Positions 8,446 to 16,538 of a stretch of DNA of 43,954 nt are shown here, piece after piece. A program made the translations under genes and the position numbers. How positions within the stretch are numbered: position 1 is the first letter of the stretch; each line of letters starts with the position of its first letter. Source of the DNA: a virus; IMG/VR virus record IMGVR_UViG_3300037628_000191, positions 1 through 43,954 of that record; one strand, 5' to 3'. Below the pieces are notes generated by a model, which was not told the origin of the DNA, searched no databases, and worked only from the letters and a program-made list of their open reading frames with translations.

Positions 8446-8806
8446 AGTTTGATTCAGCCATCATTCCGCCCGAGCCATACGGCAAAATAATTGTCCAAAA
8501 TTGCACCCCAAATGAGGTTGCTGCGTAATCACCATATCCGCCATCTTGAGCGCCTGCAACAAATCCGCTTTGTGATTCATCGCCCACCGATTTACTAGTT
8601 GCAACTACTACGGCACCAACAGATCCCGCGTTAGTACGTTGCCACATAACAAGCCTGTGAGCTGTAAATAAGCCTTGAAGTTCGTCTTGCATACAATCGT
8701 AATCACCAGTAAATTGACATTCAAACAGGTCTAAATAGCGCTGTACAACTGCATCATCTATCGTGTCAAACTGTGGGTAGAAAACTCGGAACTCTGCGAT
8801 GGTCAT
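8438..8806 (-). CDS. Head-tail adaptor, DUF4054-like
   Basis: 122 residues. The start MTIAEFRVFYPQFDTIDDAVVQRYL, followed by LQGLFTAHRLVMW and a Gly-rich end (SFGVQFWTIILPYGSGG), matches the DUF4054 connector adaptor family, which sits below the portal. It is the first gene of the neck-tail operon and is preceded by an extended -10 promoter in the gap to the rightward island. Confidence 0.75.
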   Translation of the reverse strand: MTIAEFRVFYPQFDTIDDAVVQRYLDLFECQFTGDYDCMQDELQGLFTAHRLVMWQRTNAGSVGAVVVATSKSVGDESQSGFVAGAQDGGYGDYAATSFGVQFWTIILPYGSGGMMAESNYA

Positions 8807-8841
8807 GGCAAGCCTTAAAATTAATTCTATATAGTAGTTGC

Positions 8842-8850
8842 ATTATAGCA
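8842..8850 (-). promoter_or_regulatory. Extended -10 promoter for the neck-tail operon
   Basis: On the minus strand the sequence TGCTATAAT gives a perfect TATAAT hexamer with the TGn extension, about 40 bases upstream of the DUF4054-like start codon. No good -35 element is visible, which extended -10 promoters tolerate. It overlaps the short palindrome TTGCATTATAGCAA (8838-8851). Confidence 0.5.
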
Positions 8851-8901
8851 ATACGAGGATTATTGTATAGCTACACAAGAGTAACAAGTAAGGATTGAGC
8901 A

Positions 8902-9180
8902 ATGAGTAAATCAGATTACAAAAAAGTAGTGGTGGTTAAGTGCGCTATAAAACCTACGGGCCAGCGACTTTATTTCTCAATAACAGGTGCGATACATGCA
9001 GGAGAATTTGACCATCCAGAAAAAGTAGCGCAAGGGCTAGGCATCAAGTACGAGGATGCAGTGTGCTGGGCTGTGGGCGATTGCTGGATATTTCATCGGG
9101 TAACACTTGGCAATGTCGAGCTACCATCTTATATGCATATCATTAAAGAAACTGAGAGTGATTACGAGGTGGCAAAATGA
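8902..9180 (+). CDS. Hypothetical protein, first gene of rightward island
   Basis: 92 residues, no family recognised. It contains FSITGAIHAGEFDHPEKVAQGLGIKYEDAVCWAVG and several aromatic residues. It is preceded by a ribosome site (AAGGATTGAGCA) and overlaps the next gene by 4 bases. It is read against the surrounding virion genes, so it is probably not structural. Confidence 0.7.
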   Translation: MSKSDYKKVVVVKCAIKPTGQRLYFSITGAIHAGEFDHPEKVAQGLGIKYEDAVCWAVGDCWIFHRVTLGNVELPSYMHIIKETESDYEVAK

Positions 9181-9464
9181 CTGATACAAAATTTGACCCA
9201 AACAAGTTTAAATTATTTGTTAATGGCAGAGAAATAACCGAGTTTGCTGATTCATCTGATTACGCGCGAGAAACTGAAAATCAGAAAGGTAGCAACGGAA
9301 ATCAAAGAATTATGGCACCGATTAATTTAGTCGGAATGATTGAGGAAGAAAAAGCAATCTTAGCGGCTGAAGCATTAGGCGAAACCAATGCCGAATTAAA
9401 GCAAAGAATTAAAAGCCGCATATTGAAAATGCAAAAGGAGAGTGGCAATGGCAGACATAAGTAG
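9177..9464 (+). CDS. Hypothetical protein
   Basis: 95 residues, unrecognised. The first 30 residues begin TKFDPNKFKLFVNGREITEF; the second half is a charged helix (AELKQRIKSRILKMQKES). Start overlaps the previous stop (ATGA), end overlaps the next gene. Part of the rightward island. Confidence 0.65.
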   Translation: MTDTKFDPNKFKLFVNGREITEFADSSDYARETENQKGSNGNQRIMAPINLVGMIEEEKAILAAEALGETNAELKQRIKSRILKMQKESGNGRHK

Positions 9465-9669
9465 GATACATAGAGAGCTAGTGGAAAGTGGCTTTTTAGT
9501 TGACATAAAAAACAAGCCTGGATGGATAAGAGAGTTAACGATAGTGAAAGAGGCGCATCCATTTTTAAAGGTTGTTGTTAGTATTGAAACGATAGATAGG
9601 CCTAATTTTGATAACACCGATAAGATAATTAACGATATTAAGAAGGCATTTAAGGAGAGTGAGCGATGA
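9448..9669 (+). CDS. Hypothetical protein
   Basis: 73 residues from the ATG at 9448, which lies 7 bases after GGAG; a GTG at 9442 would add two residues. The protein is a mixed alpha/beta pattern, MADISRIHRELVESGFLV then LKVVVSIETIDRPNFDN, with no family recognised. It is coupled to both neighbours by overlap. Confidence 0.6.
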   Translation: MADISRIHRELVESGFLVDIKNKPGWIRELTIVKEAHPFLKVVVSIETIDRPNFDNTDKIINDIKKAFKESER

Positions 9670-9845
9670 TTAACAGCATCAAAGGCATATACAACCTACA
9701 CATTTTCGGGTGGTGCGTACAGCTAAAAACACCAAGTAACAAGCCTATTTTTAGCGAAAGAAACGGACTTAAGAAATCTATACTTAGCATTAAAGGGTTT
9801 AGATTGTTTGCGTTTAAACCGCATGGTCACGGAGTTAAAAAATAA
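9666..9845 (+). CDS. Small hypothetical protein (59 residues)
   Basis: Starts MINSIKGIYNLHIFGWCVQ and ends KPHGHGVKK. It has a ribosome site (AAGGAGAGTGAGCG) at the end of the previous gene, starts 4 bases before that gene ends and shares one base with the next ATG (TAATG). It is basic and rich in aromatic residues. Kept because the tiling with its neighbours is perfect. Confidence 0.6.
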   Translation: MINSIKGIYNLHIFGWCVQLKTPSNKPIFSERNGLKKSILSIKGFRLFAFKPHGHGVKK

Positions 9846-10033
9846 TGGAAATTTTCACAGCAAAAACATTTCACGAATCACCACGCGAAGTTTACAAAGC
9901 AGCAATGAAAGGCGCGGTTAAGGTTACTCACTCGCATTTGGGGGAGAGTTTTATTTTGAAGGTTGATGACATTAAGCATCATGTTTCAGATGGGGTTATT
10001 CATAAAACGGTTATAACAGGAGAAATAAAATGA
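9845..10033 (+). CDS. Putative Phd/YefM-like small protein
   Basis: 62 residues. The pattern MEIFTAKTFHESPREVYKAA, then KVTHSHLGESFILKV, resembles the N-terminal DNA-binding domain of Phd/YefM-type antitoxins and phage relatives (a helix, then a beta hairpin of the type V-K-I-x-H). There is no evident toxin partner. It could be a regulator of the island. The resemblance is by eye only. Confidence 0.5.
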   Translation: MEIFTAKTFHESPREVYKAAMKGAVKVTHSHLGESFILKVDDIKHHVSDGVIHKTVITGEIK

Positions 10034-10236
10034 AACTCAATTACCCGCAAAAATCACCAGCTAGATCTGTGCCCGTGCTTGCTAGATTGTACGGCATTCA
10101 ATGCGATCCGATGCTGATGTATTGCGCGACAGTAAAGCCTAAAAATAAACTGCCTAGAGGCCTTGAAGTTAAATGCGAGAGGGTTAGGGTTACTTTAAGA
10201 AAGTTGATGTCAAATAAGAAAGGAGAAATAAAATGA
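10030..10236 (+). CDS. Hypothetical protein
   Basis: 68 residues, strongly basic (PRGLEVKCERVRVTLRKLM). Ribosome site GGAG at the end of the upstream gene, 4-base overlaps on both sides. No family recognised. Confidence 0.6.
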   Translation: MKLNYPQKSPARSVPVLARLYGIQCDPMLMYCATVKPKNKLPRGLEVKCERVRVTLRKLMSNKKGEIK

Positions 10237-10577
10237 ATAGCGAATACATAGAAATAACAGTGCATAGCAATGCGATATCTTATTATAAAAAGTCAATGGA
10301 TAAAAGAGAGGCGATCAGGCATGACGATAAAGATTGCGTAGTAACTAGAATAGCAAGGCTTGGATTTTTAAATTTTCATAGGGTAGAAATGTGCGTTATT
10401 AAGCTTGTTGGCTTTCCCAGTAAAGAAGAGCCGCCGATTGGAATAATGCCCAGTCATATTTTTAACGCGAATAGAGTAATAGAAATAGCCGAGGCAATAG
10501 GTCGATATTCATTGGCGGGAAAATCAATCCCTAATGAGTGGCTTGATGAGCTTAGAAATCTTAACGAGGAGAAATAA
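10233..10577 (+). CDS. Hypothetical protein, last gene of rightward island
   Basis: 114 residues, unrecognised. Ribosome site AAAGGAG before the ATG at 10233. It contains KSMDKREAIRHDDKDCVVTRIAR and a C-terminal helix region (ANRVIEIAEAIGRYSLAG). It is followed within 10 bases by a bidirectional terminator. Confidence 0.65.
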   Translation: MNSEYIEITVHSNAISYYKKSMDKREAIRHDDKDCVVTRIARLGFLNFHRVEMCVIKLVGFPSKEEPPIGIMPSHIFNANRVIEIAEAIGRYSLAGKSIPNEWLDELRNLNEEK

Positions 10578-10585
10578 GCACCAAC

Positions 10586-10613
10586 AAAAAAGGAGCAATT
10601 AAGCCCCTTTTTT
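10586..10613. terminator. Bidirectional terminator between island and capsid operon
   Basis: AAAAAAGG pairs with CCTTTTTT around an inner GC/GC pair and an AATTAA loop. It has a T run in each direction, so it can end both the rightward island and the leftward capsid transcript that meets it. Confidence 0.75.
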
Positions 10614-10630
10614 ATATTGGTGATTTTAAT

Positions 10631-10834
10631 TTAAACTAAACTAAAATCGCCACTTGCAATCCATGCCATGGCTGTAGGATTTTTATTGATTGCCACAACT
10701 TGCTCGCGTGTTACATCAACAGACTTGCCCGGTAAAACTCGGATGCCGTTAATGCTACGTAAGCCTTTTGTGTTGTTAGTGAGTTTTGATGTTGCAGCTT
10801 CTTCTTGTTTAACTTCTGGTTTATTAGCAGCCAT
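10631..10834 (-). CDS. Small capsid-module protein
   Basis: 67 residues, following the major capsid gene after 2 bases. The N-terminal part is Lys/Glu-rich and disordered-looking; the rest (NGIRVLPGKSVDVTREQVVAIN) resembles short beta-hairpin proteins seen downstream of capsid genes. No family recognised. Confidence 0.55.
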   Translation of the reverse strand: MAANKPEVKQEEAATSKLTNNTKGLRSINGIRVLPGKSVDVTREQVVAINKNPTAMAWIASGDFSLV

Positions 10835-10836
10835 GA

Positions 10837-11865
10837 TTAAAGACCCTCGATAATTGTAATTGATAGTGGGAAGTAAGCTACTACACCCGCAGTACGTAAA
10901 CGCGCGTTGATGATAGTTACTAAGTTTCGGAATTGCGGTGCCATAACGTTATATGGTAACGGCGTTTCCATTGCTACTTTCATTGAATCATTGCGGTATG
11001 CAAGGATTACATTTGTAACACCTGCGCCTGCACCCTTCATGTAAACACTAGATTCAATAGTGATTTCAGGATGGTTAATCTTGAAGCGAGCCAATGCAGA
11101 CTGGCCAGTTGAATCATCGAAAAACTGAGTATTTGCATATTCAATATCAGCAAGCGACATTACATACACGTTAGGGCTTTCGATTTCGTTTGTATCTTCA
11201 ATTTGCTGAATTTTAGGGCGAACAAGATCCGCGTAAACTTCAAGCGCTGAAGCATTTGCCACACCAGCGACTTGCCATTGAGTGCCACCAAGAACTTTTG
11301 TCGCTGCTGTTTCTTTGGTTGCATTTGGCACTGTTAACATACCAAACAACCCCGCTTTAGCATCACCCTGCCATGCGATTTTTTCAAATTTACGCTCGGC
11401 AGCGTCACGATTACCAACCATTTTACGTGATGTTAATGCTACGCCTGCCATGTTTGCACGTTCGACATCGTTTACAGAGTAGTGACAAGCTCCACCGAAT
11501 TCAGCGATACTAACAACTTCTTTTTCGCCTTTAACGTCAGTAAGTGGTAAGTCATCAGAGTAGTTTGTAATCAATTCAAACATACCAACCTGATCCGCTA
11601 CAACATAAGCGAATTCCTCAGCACCTGCTGGGGATTCTGCTTGTTGAGGGATTAAGCGACGAGCTTTGTTTTCTGGATAAGGGCGTTCTAATACTTGCGT
11701 GCGAATGTGTTGTAATTGCAACGCAAAGATCATTGATTCGCCAGCGTCCATGTGAACACCACTTAACTGCATGTTCTGCGTAATCGCGTTAGGGACAAAA
11801 TCCCAATCTTGCAATTCAACACTATCAAGATGCGGAAATGCAATTGTTTTTTTAAATTCGTTCAT
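10837..11865 (-). CDS. Major capsid protein, DUF2184 family
   Basis: 342 residues. The region about residues 65-145, with RRLIPQQAESPAGAEEFAY, then LPLTDVKGEKEVVSIAEFG, then YSVNDVERANMAG, is typical of HK97-fold DUF2184 capsid proteins with an E-loop and spine helix. The C-terminal part has VMAPQFRNLVTIINARLRTAGV, a further hallmark. It lies directly after the cement-like protein gene, and a good ribosome site precedes the ATG. Confidence 0.85.
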   Translation of the reverse strand: MNEFKKTIAFPHLDSVELQDWDFVPNAITQNMQLSGVHMDAGESMIFALQLQHIRTQVLERPYPENKARRLIPQQAESPAGAEEFAYVVADQVGMFELITNYSDDLPLTDVKGEKEVVSIAEFGGACHYSVNDVERANMAGVALTSRKMVGNRDAAERKFEKIAWQGDAKAGLFGMLTVPNATKETAATKVLGGTQWQVAGVANASALEVYADLVRPKIQQIEDTNEIESPNVYVMSLADIEYANTQFFDDSTGQSALARFKINHPEITIESSVYMKGAGAGVTNVILAYRNDSMKVAMETPLPYNVMAPQFRNLVTIINARLRTAGVVAYFPLSITIIEGL

Positions 11866-11868
11866 AAT

Positions 11869-12345
11869 TTATGCTCCTTGTAATGCTGGGAATAGTTTAA
11901 TGCGGATTAACTCACCCGCGCCGGTTGTTGCTGTTTCCGCTCGACCTACTGGTTTAGTTGTAGTGTCTGCGCCTGCTGTTGATTTAACATCACCAGGAGT
12001 GGTAGAAATCATTGCGTAAACAAGTGCGTTTTCATCAATGGCTTCTTGAGCTTCTAACCAGATTGGATCTTCTTGCGTAACAGGTAAAGCGCGATCTGCT
12101 TTCCATGCAATGTTACCGCTTAGATCTTGAATCATTGTGGTAGTCCAGATAGACGCACCAATGATGTAATCACTTTGAGCGCTTGGTAAAACTGCTTTAC
12201 CTGCGCCGTCAGTGGTTAATAGAAAGCCGGGTAAAATATCTACTGCAGCCACTTTTGTGATTGTGTTATAACCACGGCGAGAATCAGCAACAAGGCCTTT
12301 AATCGCTGGATCGGACTCGATCGCGTAAGTTGTATTTAAATGCAT
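11869..12345 (-). CDS. Capsid cement / decoration protein
   Basis: 158 residues, beta-rich with Gly and Ala. The segment AAVDILPGFLLTTDGAGKAV and the run ENALVYAMISTTPGDVKST resemble structural cement or decoration proteins (DUF2190-like) found next to capsid genes. It shares its first base with the stop of the DUF2213 gene upstream. Confidence 0.65.
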   Translation of the reverse strand: MHLNTTYAIESDPAIKGLVADSRRGYNTITKVAAVDILPGFLLTTDGAGKAVLPSAQSDYIIGASIWTTTMIQDLSGNIAWKADRALPVTQEDPIWLEAQEAIDENALVYAMISTTPGDVKSTAGADTTTKPVGRAETATTGAGELIRIKLFPALQGA

Positions 12346-13412
12346 TATTTTTCCCCTTGAGTGTAAAATGCTGAATCAGCTTTTTGCTGAACCGTTAATG
12401 TAGATGCTGAATCGTTACGCTCACCATTACCACGTTGTTTTTGTACGTTTTTACCGCCTGCAAATTCAATAGTCGCATCAAGACGAGCCATTACATAGCT
12501 ATCTTCTTCGCTATCCATTTTAGCGTTAGGCATTGCATTGACTGCTAATTCACGCGCGGAGTGGATTCCGCCATCGTCTTTGCGTAGTTTTAAAGAAGAA
12601 TCTAACTTTAACACTTTTTCGTAAGTGTCTAAAATAAGAGCTAGGTCATCACTGTCCATTTTGCCCTTATCTTCTTTTTCGCCTTTCTTCATTTTTTCAA
12701 ATAAAGCGTCATAAGTAGCTTGAAGTTTTTCAGTGTCGCCACCGTCTTTTTTGGCTTTTTCGAGATTAGCTTTCATTTCTGCTAGCTTGCTTTTGCCTGC
12801 TTCTTTATCTTCGTCAAACTTAGCCTGCATTGAATCGATGCCACCTTGTAGAAGTTGGTTTTCGGCCTCGCTGCAGTCGAGCTTTACTTTTGTCCCATTC
12901 GGGAATTTGATTTCGTACATGGTTGTTACCTTTTGGTTAATGTCAAAAGAATCACGGCGCTCGTCTGCACGAATTCCGCTAGAAGCACTACGCCCGACCG
13001 AGCATAACGCTAAATGGTTATTAAATCTTTTTACTTGGTTTTTCGCATTATCCATATTAACAAGATAACCCGCTGACAATCCGCGCATACCACCACGCAC
13101 TGCATCTAATGCTTTTTTGCTTGTTACTTTAAACTTAGCCCATAGTTGATCATCTTTACGCCATGCTTTTATTACAGAGCCGACTTGATGTTTTTGGGCT
13201 GTTTCAGGGATTAATAGATCGCGCGGGTGAGTTAGGGTCAAGGGTAAGCCTTCCCACTCATCCATGTTTTGGAATAGGGCGGATTCTTTTATAGTTTCAG
13301 TACCATCATTATAATGAAGCTTTTCTCCTGCCGTAGCAATAACGCCCTCAGCAGTGATAAACCCGTTAGAGTCCTCAACTATCTTAAATTGCTTACCCGC
13401 GTCAAATCTCAT
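12345..13412 (-). CDS. DUF2213 prohead protease/scaffold-like protein
   Basis: 355 residues. Residues 1-150 contain the DUF2213 pattern (GFITAEGVIATAGEKLHY, then PLTLTHPRDLL, then GLSAGYLV). Members are thought to act as prohead proteases in capsid maturation. After about residue 185 comes a Lys/Glu coiled coil like a scaffolding domain, so a protease-scaffold fusion is likely. Directly upstream of the cement and capsid genes. Confidence 0.75.
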   Translation of the reverse strand: MRFDAGKQFKIVEDSNGFITAEGVIATAGEKLHYNDGTETIKESALFQNMDEWEGLPLTLTHPRDLLIPETAQKHQVGSVIKAWRKDDQLWAKFKVTSKKALDAVRGGMRGLSAGYLVNMDNAKNQVKRFNNHLALCSVGRSASSGIRADERRDSFDINQKVTTMYEIKFPNGTKVKLDCSEAENQLLQGGIDSMQAKFDEDKEAGKSKLAEMKANLEKAKKDGGDTEKLQATYDALFEKMKKGEKEDKGKMDSDDLALILDTYEKVLKLDSSLKLRKDDGGIHSARELAVNAMPNAKMDSEEDSYVMARLDATIEFAGGKNVQKQRGNGERNDSASTLTVQQKADSAFYTQGEK

Positions 13413-13471
13413 TTAAACCCCTTTACATTTAAAGCCTATTGTAGCACGTTATTTTATACGTTCAAATACGG

Positions 13472-14290
13472 CTAATATTTAATAACTGACTGCGCAAAAC
13501 ATCTGCAATTTATTGGTTGACCGGGCAACTCGCCATTTAACCCTTTTGACCATTTAAATTCTTTACCTTCATTCTTAAAGTGGCTCGGTATTGCCTTTGG
13601 ATATGCCCCGCTAGGATTGCCCCTAACGCGCTCATCTTTCATTGTGCGCCAAATAGCTGTATCAATCCCAAGCTCTTTGTTTCGCTCCTCGTTAATCTGA
13701 GCGTTTAAATTTCCTATTTCATTACGCGAGATCAATTTAGCTCTGCGCCATGTGATACCCGTTTCTTTTTGAATATCCTTTGCAATGTCTTTATATAATC
13801 GACCACTACGAAAGCCGCTAGCAACCGATTTATTAATTTTATTTAGATACTCTTGCTGCATATCTTTAATCAGCAGCGTATTACCTGAGATCCAGTCCTG
13901 TGTTAATGTCACGTCACCGGCGGGCAACCTGATCGCGATACCAGTTGATCGCTCAACCGAAGTCATTATATTTTTTTCGTTTGCTAAATACGTTTTATTT
14001 GCAACACTATTAGCAAGTAAATCACCTGGAAACATTGAATTTTCGATGCCGTTGATTACAAGCAAGATATCATTAAGTGAGTCATTGCGAATGCCATCAC
14101 GCGCTTTTGTTTGCTCTTTTAATACAGGCAGCAACTTTTCTTTCACTTCAGTCGCAAGCATAGCAACAATCTTACGCAAATCAGCCGTGTATTGCCTGTC
14201 AACTGCGTGCGGGTAAGTGTTGCCTATCTTGAGAGCTTTCTCTTTACCGCTAGTGTTTAGCGGCTCAAGAATATCAGATAGCTCACTCAT
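13472..14290 (-). CDS. Minor head protein, SPP1 gp7 / Mu F-like
   Basis: 272 residues. The C-terminal third carries the family pattern: RRAKLISRNEIGNLNAQ, then AIWRTMKDERVR, and PGQPINCRCFAQ near the end. These proteins bind the portal and are injected or help in head assembly. The gene overlaps the portal gene by 8 bases, the conserved order. Confidence 0.85.
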   Translation of the reverse strand: MSELSDILEPLNTSGKEKALKIGNTYPHAVDRQYTADLRKIVAMLATEVKEKLLPVLKEQTKARDGIRNDSLNDILLVINGIENSMFPGDLLANSVANKTYLANEKNIMTSVERSTGIAIRLPAGDVTLTQDWISGNTLLIKDMQQEYLNKINKSVASGFRSGRLYKDIAKDIQKETGITWRRAKLISRNEIGNLNAQINEERNKELGIDTAIWRTMKDERVRGNPSGAYPKAIPSHFKNEGKEFKWSKGLNGELPGQPINCRCFAQSVIKY

Positions 14291-15566
14291 TATTTAGGCC
14301 AAGTAAATCAGGCGCATCGTCAGTGTCTTTTATATCCCAAACTGATAGCGTGTTTAATTGCTCTATTGCATTCTCTGGAGTAAACAGCGAGTTAATCAAT
14401 GGCACAATAGCAGCTGATGATTGTTGCATAACAAGCGATTTATCTTTGTCAGACATTTCCCACAAGCTTTCAAACGTCCATGCAGCGCCTTCGTAGCCGT
14501 CAGCTTTTAACATTGCCTCAATACATGGTGCAATTTGGTCTTGTCGAATATCCTCGATATTATCGTAATAAGTCGATTGCTCTCCGCTTGTGTCGCCATT
14601 CATACCAGCAGGAGACTCACCAAATAGAATTAAGCTAGTCATATCAGTTGCAGCAACTATCTGAGTCTTGAATTGCTCCATGATTTCAGATAAGCCTGCA
14701 ACAGTGCGATTAACAAAGTTGAAATCTTCAGCTGCGTCGATTGCAGCGACACGATAATTTGATTTTGTTTGATTGAATTTGTTAACCCTGCGTTGAAGCG
14801 CAGCAGCTGGCCCACCTTGAACGTTAGTAGATGTAAGGTTGGGAATTTTCAATATACCTATATTCAGCTCAGATAAAATATAACGTGCATCATCATAAGT
14901 TGAGGCCATGTGCTTAATCGCAGTATAAACAGACGTTACAATTGATCCGCCCCAGTATAATGTTTCTATCCATTCACGGCGAGTTAACTCAGCGCCCATA
15001 AACTTACACACGCGCGTGTAATGGAAGCGCTTGCCTTCGTATGTTTGATAGATTAGTGGTTTCATGTAGTTGGGTGATTCAAAGTCGGTATCATACGAAA
15101 CAGGATTAAGATCCCATTTATCGTATACCTCAATATCAACTAAATTACCCTTTGAGCCTGTTGTTAAAGGCAATTCAGCATCAGCATCTTTTGTAATCAT
15201 AACGATACCAGCACCACCAAACAAACGTGACCAAGCAATGGCTGTCTTGATTTTTTGGCGTAGTTGGATTTCTTTGAATTTACCGTTGATTACTTTATGT
15301 TGCGAAGGCTCTGTGAATTGCACAAATTTACGTGTCGCATCTTTAGCAGGGCGCATACAAATTTTACGCGTTAACCAATCGGTTTTATACAGATTAGTAA
15401 GCACTTGATAGTTGAGGATTGAATTTATATTTGAATAGGTGGTATTAACTGAGGAGTCAATACCCGGCACACCTTGACCAGTAGCGCCGTTTTGCCATGC
15501 ATCAACACGGTAGCCTGAGTTTTCAGGAACTAATATGCCTGCTTCATTTTGTTTGTAGTTATCCAT
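14283..15566 (-). CDS. Portal protein, DUF1073 type
   Basis: 427 residues, usual for DUF1073 portals. Recognised from YKTDWLTRKICMRPAKDATR, then the segment AIAWSRLFGGAGIVMIT, and GESPAGMNGDTSGEQSTYYD in the C-terminal half. The portal forms the dodecameric ring for DNA entry and binds the terminase. Followed by the Mu F-like gene with an 8-base overlap. Confidence 0.85.
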   Translation of the reverse strand: MDNYKQNEAGILVPENSGYRVDAWQNGATGQGVPGIDSSVNTTYSNINSILNYQVLTNLYKTDWLTRKICMRPAKDATRKFVQFTEPSQHKVINGKFKEIQLRQKIKTAIAWSRLFGGAGIVMITKDADAELPLTTGSKGNLVDIEVYDKWDLNPVSYDTDFESPNYMKPLIYQTYEGKRFHYTRVCKFMGAELTRREWIETLYWGGSIVTSVYTAIKHMASTYDDARYILSELNIGILKIPNLTSTNVQGGPAAALQRRVNKFNQTKSNYRVAAIDAAEDFNFVNRTVAGLSEIMEQFKTQIVAATDMTSLILFGESPAGMNGDTSGEQSTYYDNIEDIRQDQIAPCIEAMLKADGYEGAAWTFESLWEMSDKDKSLVMQQSSAAIVPLINSLFTPENAIEQLNTLSVWDIKDTDDAPDLLGLNNE

Positions 15567-15611
15567 AAAAACCCCGTAATTGCAATAGGCTCAATTATAA
15601 CAGGATTGCAC

Positions 15612-15782
15612 CTATCCGCAAACGTAACGGTTTTTATCCCCGTCAACCTCCTGCTTTCTCACTTGGCGAAATATTCTTATTCGGCACATTGGATTGCGCA
15701 TTGTTTGCGATCTCTGTACGTCAGTTAGCGCCAAGAATAACGACACGAATAGTAATGCTAGACAAATAATGCTCATTTTCAT
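15612..15782 (-). CDS. Small secreted or membrane protein
   Basis: 56 residues, starting at the ATG at 15782, with AGGGA 10 bases upstream. It has a hydrophobic N-terminal segment (IICLALLFVSLFLAL, residues 5-19) and a basic remainder with two Cys. It could be a signal-anchored protein; a lysis accessory role is suggested only by the adjacent holin-like gene. Confidence 0.45.
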   Translation of the reverse strand: MKMSIICLALLFVSLFLALTDVQRSQTMRNPMCRIRIFRQVRKQEVDGDKNRYVCG

Positions 15783-15786
15783 TTTT

Positions 15787-16086
15787 TTATTTCCCTATTA
15801 GTTTATCGATCCTTTCAACCTCTTCGTCAGTAGCACCCTCTTTCATTGCATTTGCAATAATATCAGCCTTAACCTCTGCCATCAGGATCTTTATATTCAA
15901 CCGGTACATTTTTGATTTTGTGTGTGCATTCCATATTGTACACCCCAGAAATACTACCGTTGTCGCCATTGTGCTGATTAGGGTTATCTGTGTTGCGTTC
16001 TCTAGTAGGTACGTTGAGAACCACCCTGTTGCCATCGCTCCGCCTGATACTTTCTGAATCCCGTCCGCCATTCCTGCCATTTTCAT
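15787..16086 (-). CDS. Holin-like two-helix membrane protein
   Basis: 99 residues from the ATG at 16086, with AAGG just upstream. A first short hydrophobic segment and KVSGGAMATGWFSTYLLE lead into a stronger membrane helix (ITLISTMATTVVFLGCTIW), followed by a charged C-terminal helix. The pattern resembles class II pinholins such as phage 21 S, but is longer. A more convincing lysis cassette lies at 34641-35674, so this could be a second holin, antiholin or other membrane protein. Confidence 0.5.
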   Translation of the reverse strand: MKMAGMADGIQKVSGGAMATGWFSTYLLENATQITLISTMATTVVFLGCTIWNAHTKSKMYRLNIKILMAEVKADIIANAMKEGATDEEVERIDKLIGK

Positions 16087-16195
16087 TTTCCTTATCGCTC
16101 TTTTCGATGCGATACATAACATAATTGCAAATTAGGCCAATAATGGCTGCAATGATTGTTACATCAGTATAGTGCGCAACAAGCCATGCCATCAT
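15869..16195 (-). CDS. Membrane-anchored hypothetical protein overlapping the holin-like gene
   Basis: 108 residues from the ATG at 16195, preceded by GAGG. Residues 5-26 (LVAHYTDVTIIAAIIGLICNYV region) form one membrane helix; the rest is polar, rich in Asn, Asp, Gly and Arg. The last 218 bases overlap the holin-like gene in another frame. The start region is well supported. The polar tail may be a genuine nested coding sequence or a chance open frame. Confidence 0.4.
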   Translation of the reverse strand: MMAWLVAHYTDVTIIAAIIGLICNYVMYRIEKSDKENENGRNGGRDSESIRRSDGNRVVLNVPTRERNTDNPNQHNGDNGSISGVYNMECTHKIKNVPVEYKDPDGRG

Positions 16196-16249
16196 CAATT
16201 CGACCTCATTAATTAGTAAAACCCAATGATAGCACGTTTTATAATCATA

Positions 16250-16522
16250 TTAAGAGGCTGCAACTAGCTCAGCAAACTCTAACAACTCATTAAGTCGCTT
16301 TGTATCTCGCCCGACCGTGTTAGTAGCAAAGCCGTGTATTTGATTCTCAGCGCCGTAAGCACTTAGCCCGCCAAATATATGCAGCTCAATTGCTTTGCGT
16401 TGTAATGGGCTTTTAATTAGCTTATTGGCTAATAGATTGAATTGTTTTGAGCTCATTGTTGGCTTTTCCTTGTCGCATTCAAAGCATAAATTATGATCGT
16501 CGTATATGTGCTTAATTGTCAC
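16250..16522 (-). CDS. TrfB/KorA-like helix-turn-helix regulator
   Basis: 90 residues. A CxxC pair near the N-terminus (CFECDKEK) is followed by PLQRKAIELHIFGGLSAYG and NTVGRDTKRLNELLEF, a pattern like the TrfB/KorA repressor DNA-binding domain of plasmids. A shorter form could start at MSSKQFNLLA (residue 23). Likely a DNA-binding regulator; target sites might be the repeated GCTAT boxes upstream of this operon. Confidence 0.5.
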   Translation of the reverse strand: MTIKHIYDDHNLCFECDKEKPTMSSKQFNLLANKLIKSPLQRKAIELHIFGGLSAYGAENQIHGFATNTVGRDTKRLNELLEFAELVAAS

Positions 16523-16538
16523 GCCCCTTTTTTACTTA

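Noticed and set aside
9302-9617. Leu/Ser-rich minus-strand open frames opposite the rightward island
   Set aside because: Antisense to two genes that tile perfectly with their neighbours; no ribosome site.
15070-15408. Plus-strand open frame opposite the portal gene
   Set aside because: No ribosome site, no neighbours on that strand, and the portal frame explains the sequence.
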